The position numbers were made by a program, and so were the translations under genes. From Ruminococcus sp. 210702-SL.1.03 (GTDB lineage: Bacteria; Bacillota; Clostridia; Oscillospirales; Ruminococcaceae): 64,000 nt of DNA. The number at the start of each line of letters is the position of its first letter. The first letter of the stretch is position 1. Positions 26,044-34,942 of this stretch are shown in pieces. The notes beneath the pieces are model-generated. The model was given only the letters and a program-made list of their open reading frames with translations. It made no database searches and was not told where the DNA came from. Location of the stretch: contig NZ_JAJCLZ010000003.1 in the NCBI RefSeq assembly GCF_020559915.1, positions 1-64,000 on the forward strand. Reading direction: 5' to 3'.

Positions 26044-27990
26044 ATGTCAAAGTTTTACATTACTACGCCGATCTATTACCCATCGGGTAATCCGCATATA
26101 GGTCACTGCTATACCACCGTTGCGTGCGACTCTATCGCGCGGTATAAACGAATGCAGGGCTACGATGTTATGTTCCTTACAGGTACCGATGAGCACGGTC
26201 AGAAGATCGAGGAAAAGGCAAAGGAAAAAGGCGTTACCCCGCAGCAGTACGTTGACGATATAGTAAAAGTATTCAAAAGCCTCTGGAGCTACATGAATAT
26301 CAGCTACGACAGATACATCCGGACTACTGATGATTTCCACGTTCAAGCTGTACAGAAGATATTCAAAGAGCTGTATGACAGAGGTTATATATACAAGGGC
26401 GAGTACAAGGGCAAATACTGTACCCCCTGCGAGAGCTTTTGGACTCAGTCGCAGCTTGACGAAAATGGCTGCTGTCCTGAGTGCCACCGCGAGGTAAAGG
26501 AAGCTTCGGAAGAGGCGTATTTCTTCAAGATGTCGCCTTTCGCGGACAGGATAGAGAAGCTGCTCACCGAAACAGACTATCTTCAGCCAAAGACTCGCGC
26601 TACCGAGCTTATCAACAACTTCATCAAGCCCGGCCTTGAAGACCTCTGCGTTTCGAGAACATCGTTCACATGGGGCATACCTGTAACATTCGACCCTAAG
26701 CACGTCGTTTATGTATGGGTAGACGCGCTCTTTAATTATTGCACCGCGCTGGGATACATGAACGAGGCGCACGATGATTTCGCAAAGTTCTGGCCCGCAG
26801 ACGTGCACATGGTGGCTAAGGACATCATGCGCTTCCACGCTATAATCTGGCCCGCGATGCTGATGGCTATGGATCTTCCTCTGCCGAAGCACCTCGCCGT
26901 ACACGGCTGGATAACCTTTAACGGACAGAAAATGTCGAAGTCGCTGGGCAACGTGGTAGACCCCTTTATACTCGGCGAAAGATACGGCGCAGACGCTATC
27001 AGATACCATATACTGAGAGAGATGGCGCTGGGCGCTGACAGCTCGTTCTCTAACGAGATAATGATAAACAGAATAAATTCCGACCTTGCGAACGGCCTTG
27101 GAAACCTCGTATCGCGCACCGTGGCTATGGCTGCAAAGTATTTCGGCGGCACTCTGCCCGAAGAGCGCGAAGCCGGTGAGTTTGACGACGAGCTGATAGC
27201 GGAAGCTACCGCACTGCGCGGCAAGGTAGACGCTTTCATCGACCAGACTCAGATAAACAACGCGCTGGCTGAGATATTCAAGGTGGTTTCGCGCGCGAAC
27301 AAGTACATCGACGAAACTACGCCATGGATACTGGGCAAGGACGAGAGCAAGAAAGCGCGCCTTGCGACAGTGCTTTACAACCTGCTCGAAACTATAAGAA
27401 TAGTATCCACCCTGCTGAGCTGCTTTATGCCGACCACCATGCCTAAGGTATGGGAGCAGATAGGCGCGCAGGAGAGCGATATTAGCTACGAAAACGCAGG
27501 CAAATTCGGCGTTATGCCCGCAAACGTTACCGTTCATAAGGGCGATATAATCTTCCCGAGGATTGACGTTGAAAAAGAGATAGACGAGCTGAACAAGATA
27601 ATCGGCGGTCAGAGCGGCGAAGCTGAAAAGGCGGACGACGGCTTTGAGCCTGCCGAGCTTGGCGAAGAGATAACCATAGACGATTTTGCGAAGAGCGACC
27701 TGCGAGTAGCGCTTGTAAAGGCGTGCGAAAAGGTCAAGAAGTCGAAGAAGCTGCTTTGCTTACAGCTCGACGACGGCTTCGGCGGCAGACAGGTAGTATC
27801 CGGCATCGCGCAGTGGTACAAGCCCGAAGACCTCATCGGTAAAAAGGTCATAATAGTAGCAAATCTAAAGCCCGTGAAGCTCTGCGGCGTAGAGTCTAAC
27901 GGCATGATATGCGCGGCGGACGCTCCTGACGGCTCGGCGAAGGTCATCTTCCCCGATCAGGATCTGCCCTGCGGCTCTAAGATAAGATAA
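26044..27990 (+). CDS. metG: Methionyl-tRNA synthetase with C-terminal tRNA-binding domain
   Basis: MetG charges initiator and elongator tRNA-Met. The 648-residue protein shows HIGH-type PHIGH (17-21), the Zn knuckle CTPCESFW...CCPEC, the KMSKS loop KMSKSLGNVVDP, and a C-terminal EMAP/Arc1p-type tRNA-binding domain (from about DFAKSDLRVALVKACE). GGGAGGA precedes the ATG at 26044; the open frame upstream (from 25987) has no ribosome site and overlaps the leader. No T-box was seen. A tRNA-Arg gene lies 29 bases downstream. Confidence 0.96.
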   Translation: MSKFYITTPIYYPSGNPHIGHCYTTVACDSIARYKRMQGYDVMFLTGTDEHGQKIEEKAKEKGVTPQQYVDDIVKVFKSLWSYMNISYDRYIRTTDDFHVQAVQKIFKELYDRGYIYKGEYKGKYCTPCESFWTQSQLDENGCCPECHREVKEASEEAYFFKMSPFADRIEKLLTETDYLQPKTRATELINNFIKPGLEDLCVSRTSFTWGIPVTFDPKHVVYVWVDALFNYCTALGYMNEAHDDFAKFWPADVHMVAKDIMRFHAIIWPAMLMAMDLPLPKHLAVHGWITFNGQKMSKSLGNVVDPFILGERYGADAIRYHILREMALGADSSFSNEIMINRINSDLANGLGNLVSRTVAMAAKYFGGTLPEEREAGEFDDELIAEATALRGKVDAFIDQTQINNALAEIFKVVSRANKYIDETTPWILGKDESKKARLATVLYNLLETIRIVSTLLSCFMPTTMPKVWEQIGAQESDISYENAGKFGVMPANVTVHKGDIIFPRIDVEKEIDELNKIIGGQSGEAEKADDGFEPAELGEEITIDDFAKSDLRVALVKACEKVKKSKKLLCLQLDDGFGGRQVVSGIAQWYKPEDLIGKKVIIVANLKPVKLCGVESNGMICAADAPDGSAKVIFPDQDLPCGSKIR

Positions 27991-28019
27991 TAAAAAAGCG
28001 GGGCGAAAGCTCCGCATAT

Positions 28020-28096
28020 GCGCCCGTAGCTCAGCTGGATAGAGTGACAGACTCCGACTCTGTAGGCCATGCGTTCGAATCGCACCGGGCGTACCA
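28020..28096 (+). tRNA. tRNA-Arg, anticodon CCG
   Basis: The cloverleaf folds with a 7-bp acceptor stem (GCGCCCG with CGGGCGT, first pair G-U), a D-arm GCTC/GAGT, and an anticodon stem ACAGA/TCTGT with loop CTCCGAC (anticodon CCG, reads CGG). The T-arm has TTCGAAT, and the discriminator A and CCA are encoded. The lowest T-stem pair is a mismatch (A-C). Confidence 0.93.
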
Positions 28097-28106
28097 TATA
28101 AAAATT

Positions 28107-28139
28107 GACCCGTACTTTTTACAGTGCGGGTCTTTTTTT
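28107..28139 (+). terminator. Terminator after tRNA-Arg
   Basis: GACCCGTAC pairs with GTGCGGGTC (one mismatch) around TTTTTACA and is followed by T7. It is probably the end of the metG/tRNA transcript. Confidence 0.85.
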
Positions 28140-28149
28140 GCGTGTTTTT

Positions 28150-28665
28150 TTATGAAAGATGCAGAACGTTCAGCAGGAATATCCAGCTTGTGCCGTAGTA
28201 GGCTAACACAGCTGCAAGGATAGTTACAGCAAGCGAATGCGTGCGACACCACCATGCCCAGACCGAGCAGTATCAGCAGCCAAGGCAAATGCTTTCCAGC
28301 GCAGTGGAGCTGTCCGCTGTGATAAGGTCTTTGCGGTCGATAGCCCCGCTGAACACGTTGCTTTCATCGACAACGAAAAGGGTAGAGATGTTGTCGTTTT
28401 TGCGCGCCTGACTTACCAGTGCATTCATAGCCTGCTTTACCGACATATCCTCGCCGATGATCATGCAGTTGGTAGTCATGCGGCTGCCTATCTCGCCGTC
28501 GTCAAAAGACGCGATGAGCCGAAGCTCGGTGCGTATGACTTCGGAAATATCGCTGCCGTGGTAATCGTCGAGCCTGTTCATCATAGCCTTAGGCGAATCG
28601 TTTCCACTGATGATAGCCGCTATCTCATCGAGCGCGGTGATGTTTTTGAGTTCAGTATTCTTCAT
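28150..28665 (-). pseudogene. Decayed mgtE magnesium transporter remnant
   Basis: The start is intact (ATG at 28665 with GGAGG). The open frame to 28273 (130 codons) reads as a shortened MgtE: LDDYHGSDISEVI from the N-domain, then the CBS-1 region (GSRMTTN, TLFVVDESNVFSGAIDRKDL). It stops soon after. In another frame the DNA continues as PWLLILLGLGMVVS, the usual first membrane segment of MgtE. After one more frame change it reads SLAVTILAAVLAYYGTSWIF to a stop at about 28150. Most of the N-domain, CBS-2 and nearly all membrane segments are missing. The 130-codon ORF might still be translated, but it cannot be a transporter. Confidence 0.7.
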
Positions 28666-28712
28666 TGGTTTGTCCTCCGTTTCATTTTACTGACGTGAGG
28701 GACAAACGGGCA

Positions 28713-28747
28713 TAAAAATACCCGTGCATGAGCAGGTCACGCACGGG
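28713..28747 (-). terminator. Leader terminator/attenuator before the mgtE remnant
   Basis: On the minus strand GCCCGTGC pairs with GCACGGG (stem 28721-28727 with 28741-28747), followed by TATTTTTA. It lies in the leader, about 50 bases before the ATG at 28665, where a riboswitch expression platform would be. Confidence 0.65.
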
Positions 28748-28919
28748 CAGGCATATCAGATCACAGCGAACAAAATGGCAGCGCAAAGCGAAGCCCATCG
28801 GCTGTTTTCAAAAATACGCAATATCGCCAGTTAGACCCGCAATTGTCGCCTTTTGACAATTTGTCCACCTCCGTGTTGATTACTATCATTATTATAGCAC
28901 GTTTCCGAGCGGTATTCAA
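28748..28919 (-). promoter_or_regulatory. Promoter and structured leader (possible cis-regulatory RNA)
   Basis: A minus-strand promoter TTGAAT-17-TATAAT (28914-28919, 28891-28896) starts a leader of about 220 bases. It has a hairpin AATTGTC/GACAATT (about 28842-28862). The heptamer GGACAAA occurs on the minus strand at 28860-28866 and again in the ribosome site at 28669-28675, and its complement TTTGTCC lies between them at 28700-28706, so alternative pairing is possible. A terminator follows. This looks like a metal-responsive leader, but I could not match it to the M-box. Confidence 0.45.
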
Positions 28920-29261
28920 GGTGGATTTTTGGGTTGAAATGTTACTGGGAAGTTAAATGTGGGGGGCGGCGTATTGTCAGCTTAAGCCGACGCGGAGAAA
29001 CTTTTCGTGACAAAAAACGACAGTTCGTTACATTTTAGCCTTATCTTTATTGACTGCGTTAATTGATAGAGTTATAATAAACAATGTAGAGGATCATTAT
29101 AATTTAGGCAATGTATTATCTTTTTTCTATATAAAGAAATGTCATATATAGCGAGTATGAACTGGCTTTTAAGCCATATGATGATAGAATGATCGCTTCT
29201 TTGGTTTGTCCGCATCGCGACGGATAAACAGGGTCAATGCCTTTTAATGGAGTGATAGTTG
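28920..29261 (+). promoter_or_regulatory. Promoter and leader of the type VII secretion operon
   Basis: This gene-free stretch holds TTGACT (29050-29055) and TATAAT (29073-29078), spacer 17, followed by a leader of about 175 bases. The leader has a palindrome TGGCTT-TT-AAGCCA (29163-29176), a small TCCG/CGGA hairpin near 29207-29224 and the ribosome site GGAGTG (29249-29254). Nothing recognisable lies in 28920-29049, which carries a G6 run. A long leader could hold post-transcriptional control. Confidence 0.7.
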
Positions 29262-32200
29262 ATGATAGTTAATCTTATAGAGCAGGATCAGATGTTTACC
29301 GTTAATCTGCCTTCCCGAGTTAAAGGTCAATTTTGGCTTTCTGACATCGACGACCACGGCAGAAAACGCGATCTTATAGGTATCGAAGCCGTAGACGGCC
29401 GCTGGCTGCTGAAAAGCAACCGCAGCGCTACTGTTCTCGACCATGATAACCGCCCTGTTTCAAATGAGTTGATCGTACATAACGGTTACTATAACGTAAC
29501 GCTTTATGAAGTCGGCAAAAAGGCTTTTATTTTCGCTGAGGACGAAGCCTGCGGCGGTCTGAATTTCCGCAAATATGTGGCTACGCACGCCGTTTCGTTT
29601 TACATCGGAAGAAATCTCAATAATAATATTTTTGTCAATAATAAATTCGTTTCGGGCCGCCACGCTAAGCTTTCGTTCAACGGCGAGCGATGGTATGTTG
29701 CCGATATAAACAGCTCGAACGGAACGTATGTCAACGGCTACCGCGTTACTTCTCAAAATCTTCTCGCGGGCGACATGATATACATTATGGGGCTGAAAAT
29801 AATAATCGGCAGCAGCTTTATCGCGATAAACGATCCCGATAATTCGCTGCATATCAATTCAGACAGCCTTGTGCCATACTCTCCGCAAAGTCCTTCCTGC
29901 GAAGCCGCGCCGCGCGCCGAGCTTCCGCCTGCGGACTATTTTTACAGATCTCCGCGCTTTTACAGCGAGGCTGAGCACAAGATAATAACCATAGACCCTC
30001 CCCCACAGCGTGCGAAGGACGATGGGCTGCCTATGGCTATGATGCTCGGCCCTTCTATGACTATGGGTCTTGCTTCCGCCAGCACGGGTGCTATCTCTAT
30101 GACAAACGTTATAGTAAACGGCGGCTCGATGATGCAGGCACTGCCTATGGTGATAATGTCGGGAAGTATGCTGGTAGGAACGGTGCTTTGGCCTATACTT
30201 ACCAAAAAACATGAGAAGAAAGTCAAAGCGCATAAAGAAGAAGAGCGCCAGAAAAAATACCTTGAATACCTCGAGCAGGTGCGCGATGAGATAAGGCGCG
30301 CGCTGAAAGAGCAGAGCGATTCGCTGAATACAAATCTCGCCGACCTAAATAAGTGCATTTCAAGGATAGCCGAGCGTAAACCCTCGCTTTGGGAACGTAT
30401 GCCTTCTCACAGCGATTTTCTGCGTATCAGGATAGGCACGGGAAATATTCCGCTTGATGCGGAGGTGAAGTGTCAGGAAAAGCATTTTACTATGGACAGC
30501 GATAACTTGCAGGACGCTATGTACTCGCTTGCCGCAGAAAAGAAAATACTCATGAACGTGCCCATTGGTCTTGAGCTTACTAAGGATAACAAGCTGGGAA
30601 TATTCGGCTCATTCGGGTTTTCGTTCAACTTTCTGAAAGTAATGCTTGTGCAGATATTTTCGCTCCACAGCTACGACGAAGTGAAGATAATGCTGCTTAC
30701 CGACTCTTTTGACGAGAGGGAATGGAACTTTCTGAAATGGATACCCCACCTTTGGGACGATAACAAGCAGCAGCGATTTTTTGCTTCCGATGAAGAGTCG
30801 GCTAAGGAGCTTTCGGCGTACATCGAAAAAAATATCCTTACGCGTCCTGACAAAGAAAATCCGAACTATACGGCGTTTTCGCCATACTATATCATAATAT
30901 CTACCAGCAAGATGCTCGCCGAAAAATGCGAGGGTCTGAAAAAGCTGATAACTTACAAAAATAATCCCGGATTCAGCGTTATAATGCTCGAAGAGGAACT
31001 TAAAGACCTGCCGAAGGAGATAAATTCGGTAATAGCGGTAACGAAAGACCGCACCAGGATATTCAATAAAAACGATACGTCTGATAAGGGCATAAGTTTT
31101 GAAAGAGATAAGATAAACGTTTCTATACTGTCCAGCCTTTCGGAGGACGCGGCAAATATTGAACTTGACCTGCGCGGCAGCGGATACACTTTGCCAGATA
31201 TGATGACGTTTCTCGAGATGTTCAAGGTCGGCAAGATAGAATACCTGAACTCGCTGGTGCGCTGGAAAGAGAATAATCCGACCAAAAGTTTAAAGACCGT
31301 GATAGGCGTAGACTCTCACGGCGAGCCGTTTTACCTCGACCTGCATGAAAAATACCACGGCCCGCACGGACTTGTGGCGGGTATGACAGGCTCGGGCAAA
31401 TCGGAATTTATAATTACATACATACTTTCGCTGGCAGTAAATTACCACCCGAACGAGGTAGCTTTCATACTTATCGACTACAAGGGCGGCGGACTTACGG
31501 GCGCTTTTGAAGACCCCGAGAGGGGGATAAAGCTGCCGCACTTGGCTGGAACTATCACGAATCTGGACGGCGCGGCGGTAAAAAGATCGCTGATCTCAAT
31601 ACAGAGCGAGCTGCGCAGAAGGCAGGCTATATTCAACCGCGCGAGGAGGATCTCGGGCGAGGGCACTATGGATATTTACAAATACCAGCAGCTTTTCCGC
31701 GATAAGATAGTGGATACGCCCGTGCCGCACCTTTTCATAATCTCAGACGAGTTTGCAGAGCTGAAAACGCAGCAGCCCGAATTTATGGAGCAGCTGATAA
31801 GCGCCGCGCGAATAGGCAGAAGCTTGGGCGTGCACCTTATCCTCGCAACGCAGAAGCCCAGCGGCGTGGTAGACGACCAGATCTGGAGCAACTCGCGTTT
31901 CAGAGTGTGCCTTAAAGTTCAGGAAAAAGCGGACAGCCAGGACATGATAAAGTGCCCCGACGCCGCCGAGCTTTCGCAGACCGGCCGCTTTTACTTGCAG
32001 GTCGGCTTCAACGAGCTTTTTGCATTGGGTCAGTCGGCGTGGTGCGGAGCGGATTATCTGCCTACCGACGAGATGGAAAAGCAGGAAGACCCCGCTATAC
32101 AGGTAGTAGACAACCTCGGCAGAGTTGTCATGAACGTAAAGCAGGCGAAAAAGAATGAGAAAAAAGTGCACACCGCGAAGCAGGTGGTCGCGATAGTGAA

Positions 32201-33851
32201 GTACCTCTCAGACCTTGCCAAAGAAGAAAAGATCAACGAAAGACCTCTTTGGCTCAACCCGATACCCGCTAAGATCTACCTCGACGACATTGAAAAGAAA
32301 TATCACCGCGGCAAAGACGGCATAAAGCTGGAGCCGGTGATAGGCGAGTACGACGACCCCTTCAACCAGCGGCAGAGCATACTAACCCTGCCGATCTCAG
32401 AGCTGGGCAACTGCCTTATCTACGGCGCGGCGGGCAGCGGAAAGACCACGCTTATGACCACCATCTGCTGCGGATTGATAAAGAACCACACGCCCGACGA
32501 GGTTAATATTTACATCATAGACTTCGGTTCGCAGACGCTGAAAGCCTTTGAAAAAGCCCCGCACGTCGGCGGAGTAGTGCTATCCTCTGATGAGGAAAAG
32601 CTGATAAATCTACTGAAAATGCTGCTGAAAGAAACTGAGCGCAGAAAGACGATGTTCTCAGAATACGGCGGCGATTTCAAGGCTTACTGCAAAAATTCGG
32701 GGCGCACGCTGCCGAATATACTGGTGGCGCTGAATAATTTCCCTGCCTTTGCCGAGCAGTACGAAGAGCTTGTTGAAACATTCAACCTGCTGACGAGGGA
32801 CGGCATAAAGTACGGAATATACTTTCTCGCGGCGGTGGGAAGCGTGAACGGTATCCGCTACAAGACTGCGCAGAATTTCAAGCAGGTGCTGACATTGCAG
32901 CTAAACGACACGCTGGATTATTCAGTGGTGCTGGGAAAGACCGATGGACTTGTGCCGACTGCCTGCAAGGGCAGAGGACTTGTGCGGGCGGGCGGCTTGT
33001 ACGAATTTCAAACGGCTTTCTGCACCGAAGCAGAGGACGAATTTGACTATATCAAAGATTTCTGCGAAAAGCAGGCTGAGCAGACGAAGCTTAGAGCCAT
33101 GCCTATACCTATACTGCCGAAGACCGTTGACAGCGCAGCGGTAAGCGCGGCACTCGACGGACTACGCAGTCTGCCTGTCGGAATATCGAAGAAAACGCTC
33201 GATATTATGACGGTGAATCTGCAAACGCGCGTGCTTTTCGCGGCGGCAGCGGCGGATGCTATGCTGCTTTCGGGATTTGCGGCGGAGTTTGCAAAGCAGT
33301 GCTCGAAAGTTTGCAGCGTGTTCTTTATCGACGCTCACAGCAGCTTCGGCACTGAGGCGAATATCGACGGCGTTAACGAGATAAACAGCGGCTATGACGA
33401 ATTCGCCGAAGAGCTTTTTGCCGAGATGGTAAAGCGAAACAATACATATAAAGACGCGGGAATGGATCTGCACTCGCTAGATGATCTTGACGAGAGGGTA
33501 TACATAATATTCGGCGTGAAAAAATTCTTTGAGCGGCTGGGAACGGAAGCTTTGAAGCAGTTTAAGCTGCTTATCGAAAAGTGCGAACCCTGCTATAAGA
33601 TAAAGTTTGTGATACTCGACGAAGCTTCCGCTTTCTCAAACTTCTCGTTCGACGAGTGGTATAAGCGGCATATCTCGGTATACGACGCACTTTGGGTAGG
33701 CGACGGCGTAACAGACCAGTATCTGTTTAAGATAAGCAAGCTTACCAACGAGCTGTATAAAGAGATCGGCGGCGAATACGGCTATCTGATAAACAGAGGA
33801 AAGCCGGTACTTATCAAACTGCTGACCGACGGCGAGAAAAGGGAGGAATGA
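29262..33851 (+). CDS. essC: Type VII secretion ATPase EssC, FHA + FtsK/SpoIIIE domains
   Basis: EssC is the membrane motor of Firmicute T7SS and selects WXG100/LXG substrates. The 1529-residue protein has an N-terminal FHA domain (about 110-189: IGRN, SGRH, NSSNGT) and a hydrophobic segment at about 250-310. Three ATPase modules follow. The first has Walker A GMTGSGKS (707-714) with FILIDYKGGG, the second GAAGSGKT (1055-1062) with IYIIDFGSQ, and the third lacks a P-loop (from about 1310). I take the ATG at 29262 rather than the TTG before it because of GGAGTG spacing. It leads the 30-kb locus. The canonical FHA residues imply phosphothreonine binding. Confidence 0.93.
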   Translation: MIVNLIEQDQMFTVNLPSRVKGQFWLSDIDDHGRKRDLIGIEAVDGRWLLKSNRSATVLDHDNRPVSNELIVHNGYYNVTLYEVGKKAFIFAEDEACGGLNFRKYVATHAVSFYIGRNLNNNIFVNNKFVSGRHAKLSFNGERWYVADINSSNGTYVNGYRVTSQNLLAGDMIYIMGLKIIIGSSFIAINDPDNSLHINSDSLVPYSPQSPSCEAAPRAELPPADYFYRSPRFYSEAEHKIITIDPPPQRAKDDGLPMAMMLGPSMTMGLASASTGAISMTNVIVNGGSMMQALPMVIMSGSMLVGTVLWPILTKKHEKKVKAHKEEERQKKYLEYLEQVRDEIRRALKEQSDSLNTNLADLNKCISRIAERKPSLWERMPSHSDFLRIRIGTGNIPLDAEVKCQEKHFTMDSDNLQDAMYSLAAEKKILMNVPIGLELTKDNKLGIFGSFGFSFNFLKVMLVQIFSLHSYDEVKIMLLTDSFDEREWNFLKWIPHLWDDNKQQRFFASDEESAKELSAYIEKNILTRPDKENPNYTAFSPYYIIISTSKMLAEKCEGLKKLITYKNNPGFSVIMLEEELKDLPKEINSVIAVTKDRTRIFNKNDTSDKGISFERDKINVSILSSLSEDAANIELDLRGSGYTLPDMMTFLEMFKVGKIEYLNSLVRWKENNPTKSLKTVIGVDSHGEPFYLDLHEKYHGPHGLVAGMTGSGKSEFIITYILSLAVNYHPNEVAFILIDYKGGGLTGAFEDPERGIKLPHLAGTITNLDGAAVKRSLISIQSELRRRQAIFNRARRISGEGTMDIYKYQQLFRDKIVDTPVPHLFIISDEFAELKTQQPEFMEQLISAARIGRSLGVHLILATQKPSGVVDDQIWSNSRFRVCLKVQEKADSQDMIKCPDAAELSQTGRFYLQVGFNELFALGQSAWCGADYLPTDEMEKQEDPAIQVVDNLGRVVMNVKQAKKNEKKVHTAKQVVAIVKYLSDLAKEEKINERPLWLNPIPAKIYLDDIEKKYHRGKDGIKLEPVIGEYDDPFNQRQSILTLPISELGNCLIYGAAGSGKTTLMTTICCGLIKNHTPDEVNIYIIDFGSQTLKAFEKAPHVGGVVLSSDEEKLINLLKMLLKETERRKTMFSEYGGDFKAYCKNSGRTLPNILVALNNFPAFAEQYEELVETFNLLTRDGIKYGIYFLAAVGSVNGIRYKTAQNFKQVLTLQLNDTLDYSVVLGKTDGLVPTACKGRGLVRAGGLYEFQTAFCTEAEDEFDYIKDFCEKQAEQTKLRAMPIPILPKTVDSAAVSAALDGLRSLPVGISKKTLDIMTVNLQTRVLFAAAAADAMLLSGFAAEFAKQCSKVCSVFFIDAHSSFGTEANIDGVNEINSGYDEFAEELFAEMVKRNNTYKDAGMDLHSLDDLDERVYIIFGVKKFFERLGTEALKQFKLLIEKCEPCYKIKFVILDEASAFSNFSFDEWYKRHISVYDALWVGDGVTDQYLFKISKLTNELYKEIGGEYGYLINRGKPVLIKLLTDGEKREE

Positions 33852-33856
33852 TCTTT

Positions 33857-34108
33857 TTGAAAAAGATACTTACCGAGATCTACGTTCCGGCTATCGGCAG
33901 AACGTTTGATATATTCATACCGTCTGAGCAGCCGATGTATATCATTCTCGACCTGATAAAAAAAGCGGTCTACGAGATCTCAGAGGGACTTTTCGTTCCC
34001 GACAAAAACACCGCAATCTGCTACCGCGACGACGGCACAATACTGAATATTGACAAGACAGTTTATGAGCTGCGTATAAGAAACGGCTCAAAACTGATGT
34101 TGATATAA
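33857..34108 (+). CDS. EsaB/YukD-like ubiquitin-fold protein
   Basis: EsaB/YukD is a small cytoplasmic ubiquitin-like T7SS component. The 83-residue protein begins KKILTEIYVPAIGRTFDIFI, with an ILDLIKKAVYEIS helix and a C-terminal RIRNGSKLMLI strand, as expected. The start may be TTG at 33857, nine bases after GGGAGGA (33841-33847). The ATG at 33848 overlaps the essC stop but abuts the ribosome site with no spacing. Either way it is translationally coupled to essC. Confidence 0.85.
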   Translation: MKKILTEIYVPAIGRTFDIFIPSEQPMYIILDLIKKAVYEISEGLFVPDKNTAICYRDDGTILNIDKTVYELRIRNGSKLMLI

Positions 34109-34188
34109 AAACGGCAGACCTCACGCTTTTGGGTGACGGAATGTCAAAAAAACGCGCATTGCGCAAAAAAATATAGGAGGTAAACACA

Positions 34189-34491
34189 ATGGCAAGAAAC
34201 ATTGAGGTAACACCGGAAATGCTCACCACCGCAGCAGCGAGCATAGAAAGCATGGCCGGAGATTACAAGACCCAGTACGAAACGCTTTACAAGGAAACAT
34301 CGAGCATGGCTTCCACCTGGAGCGGAAAGGACAACCAGAGCTACATCAGCCAGATCGAGGGCTTTAAGGACGACCTTGAGAAGATGTACAAGCTGATGGG
34401 CGATTATGCTGAGTTTTTGAGGACCGCTGCTAAGGCATATCAGGATACTCAGGACGCTGTTACTACAGAAGCCAAGAATCTTTTGAACTAA
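34189..34491 (+). CDS. WXG100 family protein (EsxA-like)
   Basis: This 100-residue helical hairpin has the motif W44-S-G between two helices, the hallmark of secreted T7SS substrates/co-chaperones. AGGAGGT precedes the ATG. The helix after the turn (SYISQIEGFKDDLEKMYKLM) is amphipathic. The C-terminus AYQDTQDAV approximates but does not exactly match the YxxxD/E export signal. It probably pairs with the next gene's product or forms a homodimer. Confidence 0.93.
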   Translation: MARNIEVTPEMLTTAAASIESMAGDYKTQYETLYKETSSMASTWSGKDNQSYISQIEGFKDDLEKMYKLMGDYAEFLRTAAKAYQDTQDAVTTEAKNLLN

Positions 34492-34510
34492 AAAGGGGAG
34501 GTAAGTTTAA

Positions 34511-34810
34511 ATGGCTGATTCTATCAAGATTTCGACACAAGTGCTCTTAGATACTGCTACTAAGGTAAGAAACTGCAACACAAATATGGACGCGAAGCTT
34601 CAGGACATCATGAAGACCATGAAAGACCTCGACGCTACATGGAAGAGCGACGCTGCTACCGCTATCATCGCTAACATGAACGCCCTTCAGCCCGAATTCG
34701 AGCGCTATAAGACAATAGTTGAATCCTACGCAAAATTCCTCGAAAAATCCGCTCAGTCTTACGAGCAGACCGAACAGAGCGTACAGACCTACGCTGACCA
34801 GTTCAAATAA
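34511..34810 (+). CDS. WXG100-like protein with WKS turn (EsxB-like)
   Basis: The 99-residue protein has the same helix-turn-helix size as its neighbour, with Trp at the same position (W44) but WKS instead of WXG. It carries an exact YxxxE motif near the end (Y84-E-Q-T-E88), which fits the T7 export signal. AGGGGAGG lies before the ATG. The two genes are 19 bp apart and likely encode a heterodimer, with this partner carrying the signal. Confidence 0.88.
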   Translation: MADSIKISTQVLLDTATKVRNCNTNMDAKLQDIMKTMKDLDATWKSDAATAIIANMNALQPEFERYKTIVESYAKFLEKSAQSYEQTEQSVQTYADQFK

Positions 34811-34835
34811 TCATAAGCAAAACAACTCTTGACTC

Positions 34836-34861
34836 GGGCGGCGTCCGAAAGAACGCTGCCC
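34836..34861 (+). terminator. Hairpin after the WXG100 pair (partial terminator?)
   Basis: GGGCGGCG pairs with CGCTGCCC (one G-T) around TCCGAAAGAA. There is no good T-run, so it may limit rather than stop transcription, giving more esx than downstream mRNA, or protect the 3' end of the esx message. Confidence 0.5.
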
Positions 34862-34866
34862 TGGCT

Positions 34867-34895
34867 TTGAAAAAAACTGACTTATATCAGATAAT
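34867..34895 (+). promoter_or_regulatory. Possible internal promoter before the 821-residue lipoprotein
   Basis: TTGAAA (34867-34872) and GATAAT (34890-34895) with a 17-base spacer lie about 45 bases before the ATG at 34943. Together with the preceding hairpin it could start a second transcription unit. Confidence 0.5.
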
Positions 34896-34942
34896 TATAT
34901 ATTTTACATACGAAATAAAAGATCATAGGACGGAGGTTTTTT

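Noticed and set aside
26047..27537. 496-residue open frame on the minus strand
   Set aside because: Antisense to metG, no recognisable domain, no ribosome site; explained by codon bias of metG.
28031..28288. 85-residue open frame on minus overlapping tRNA-Arg
   Set aside because: Its N-terminal part is the displaced MgtE membrane segment and the rest reads through the terminator and tRNA. I treat it as part of the mgtE remnant.
28666..28919. M-box (ykoK) magnesium riboswitch
   Set aside because: Position fits, but I do not see the conserved GTTAGGTGAGGCTCC core; reported only as an unassigned leader.
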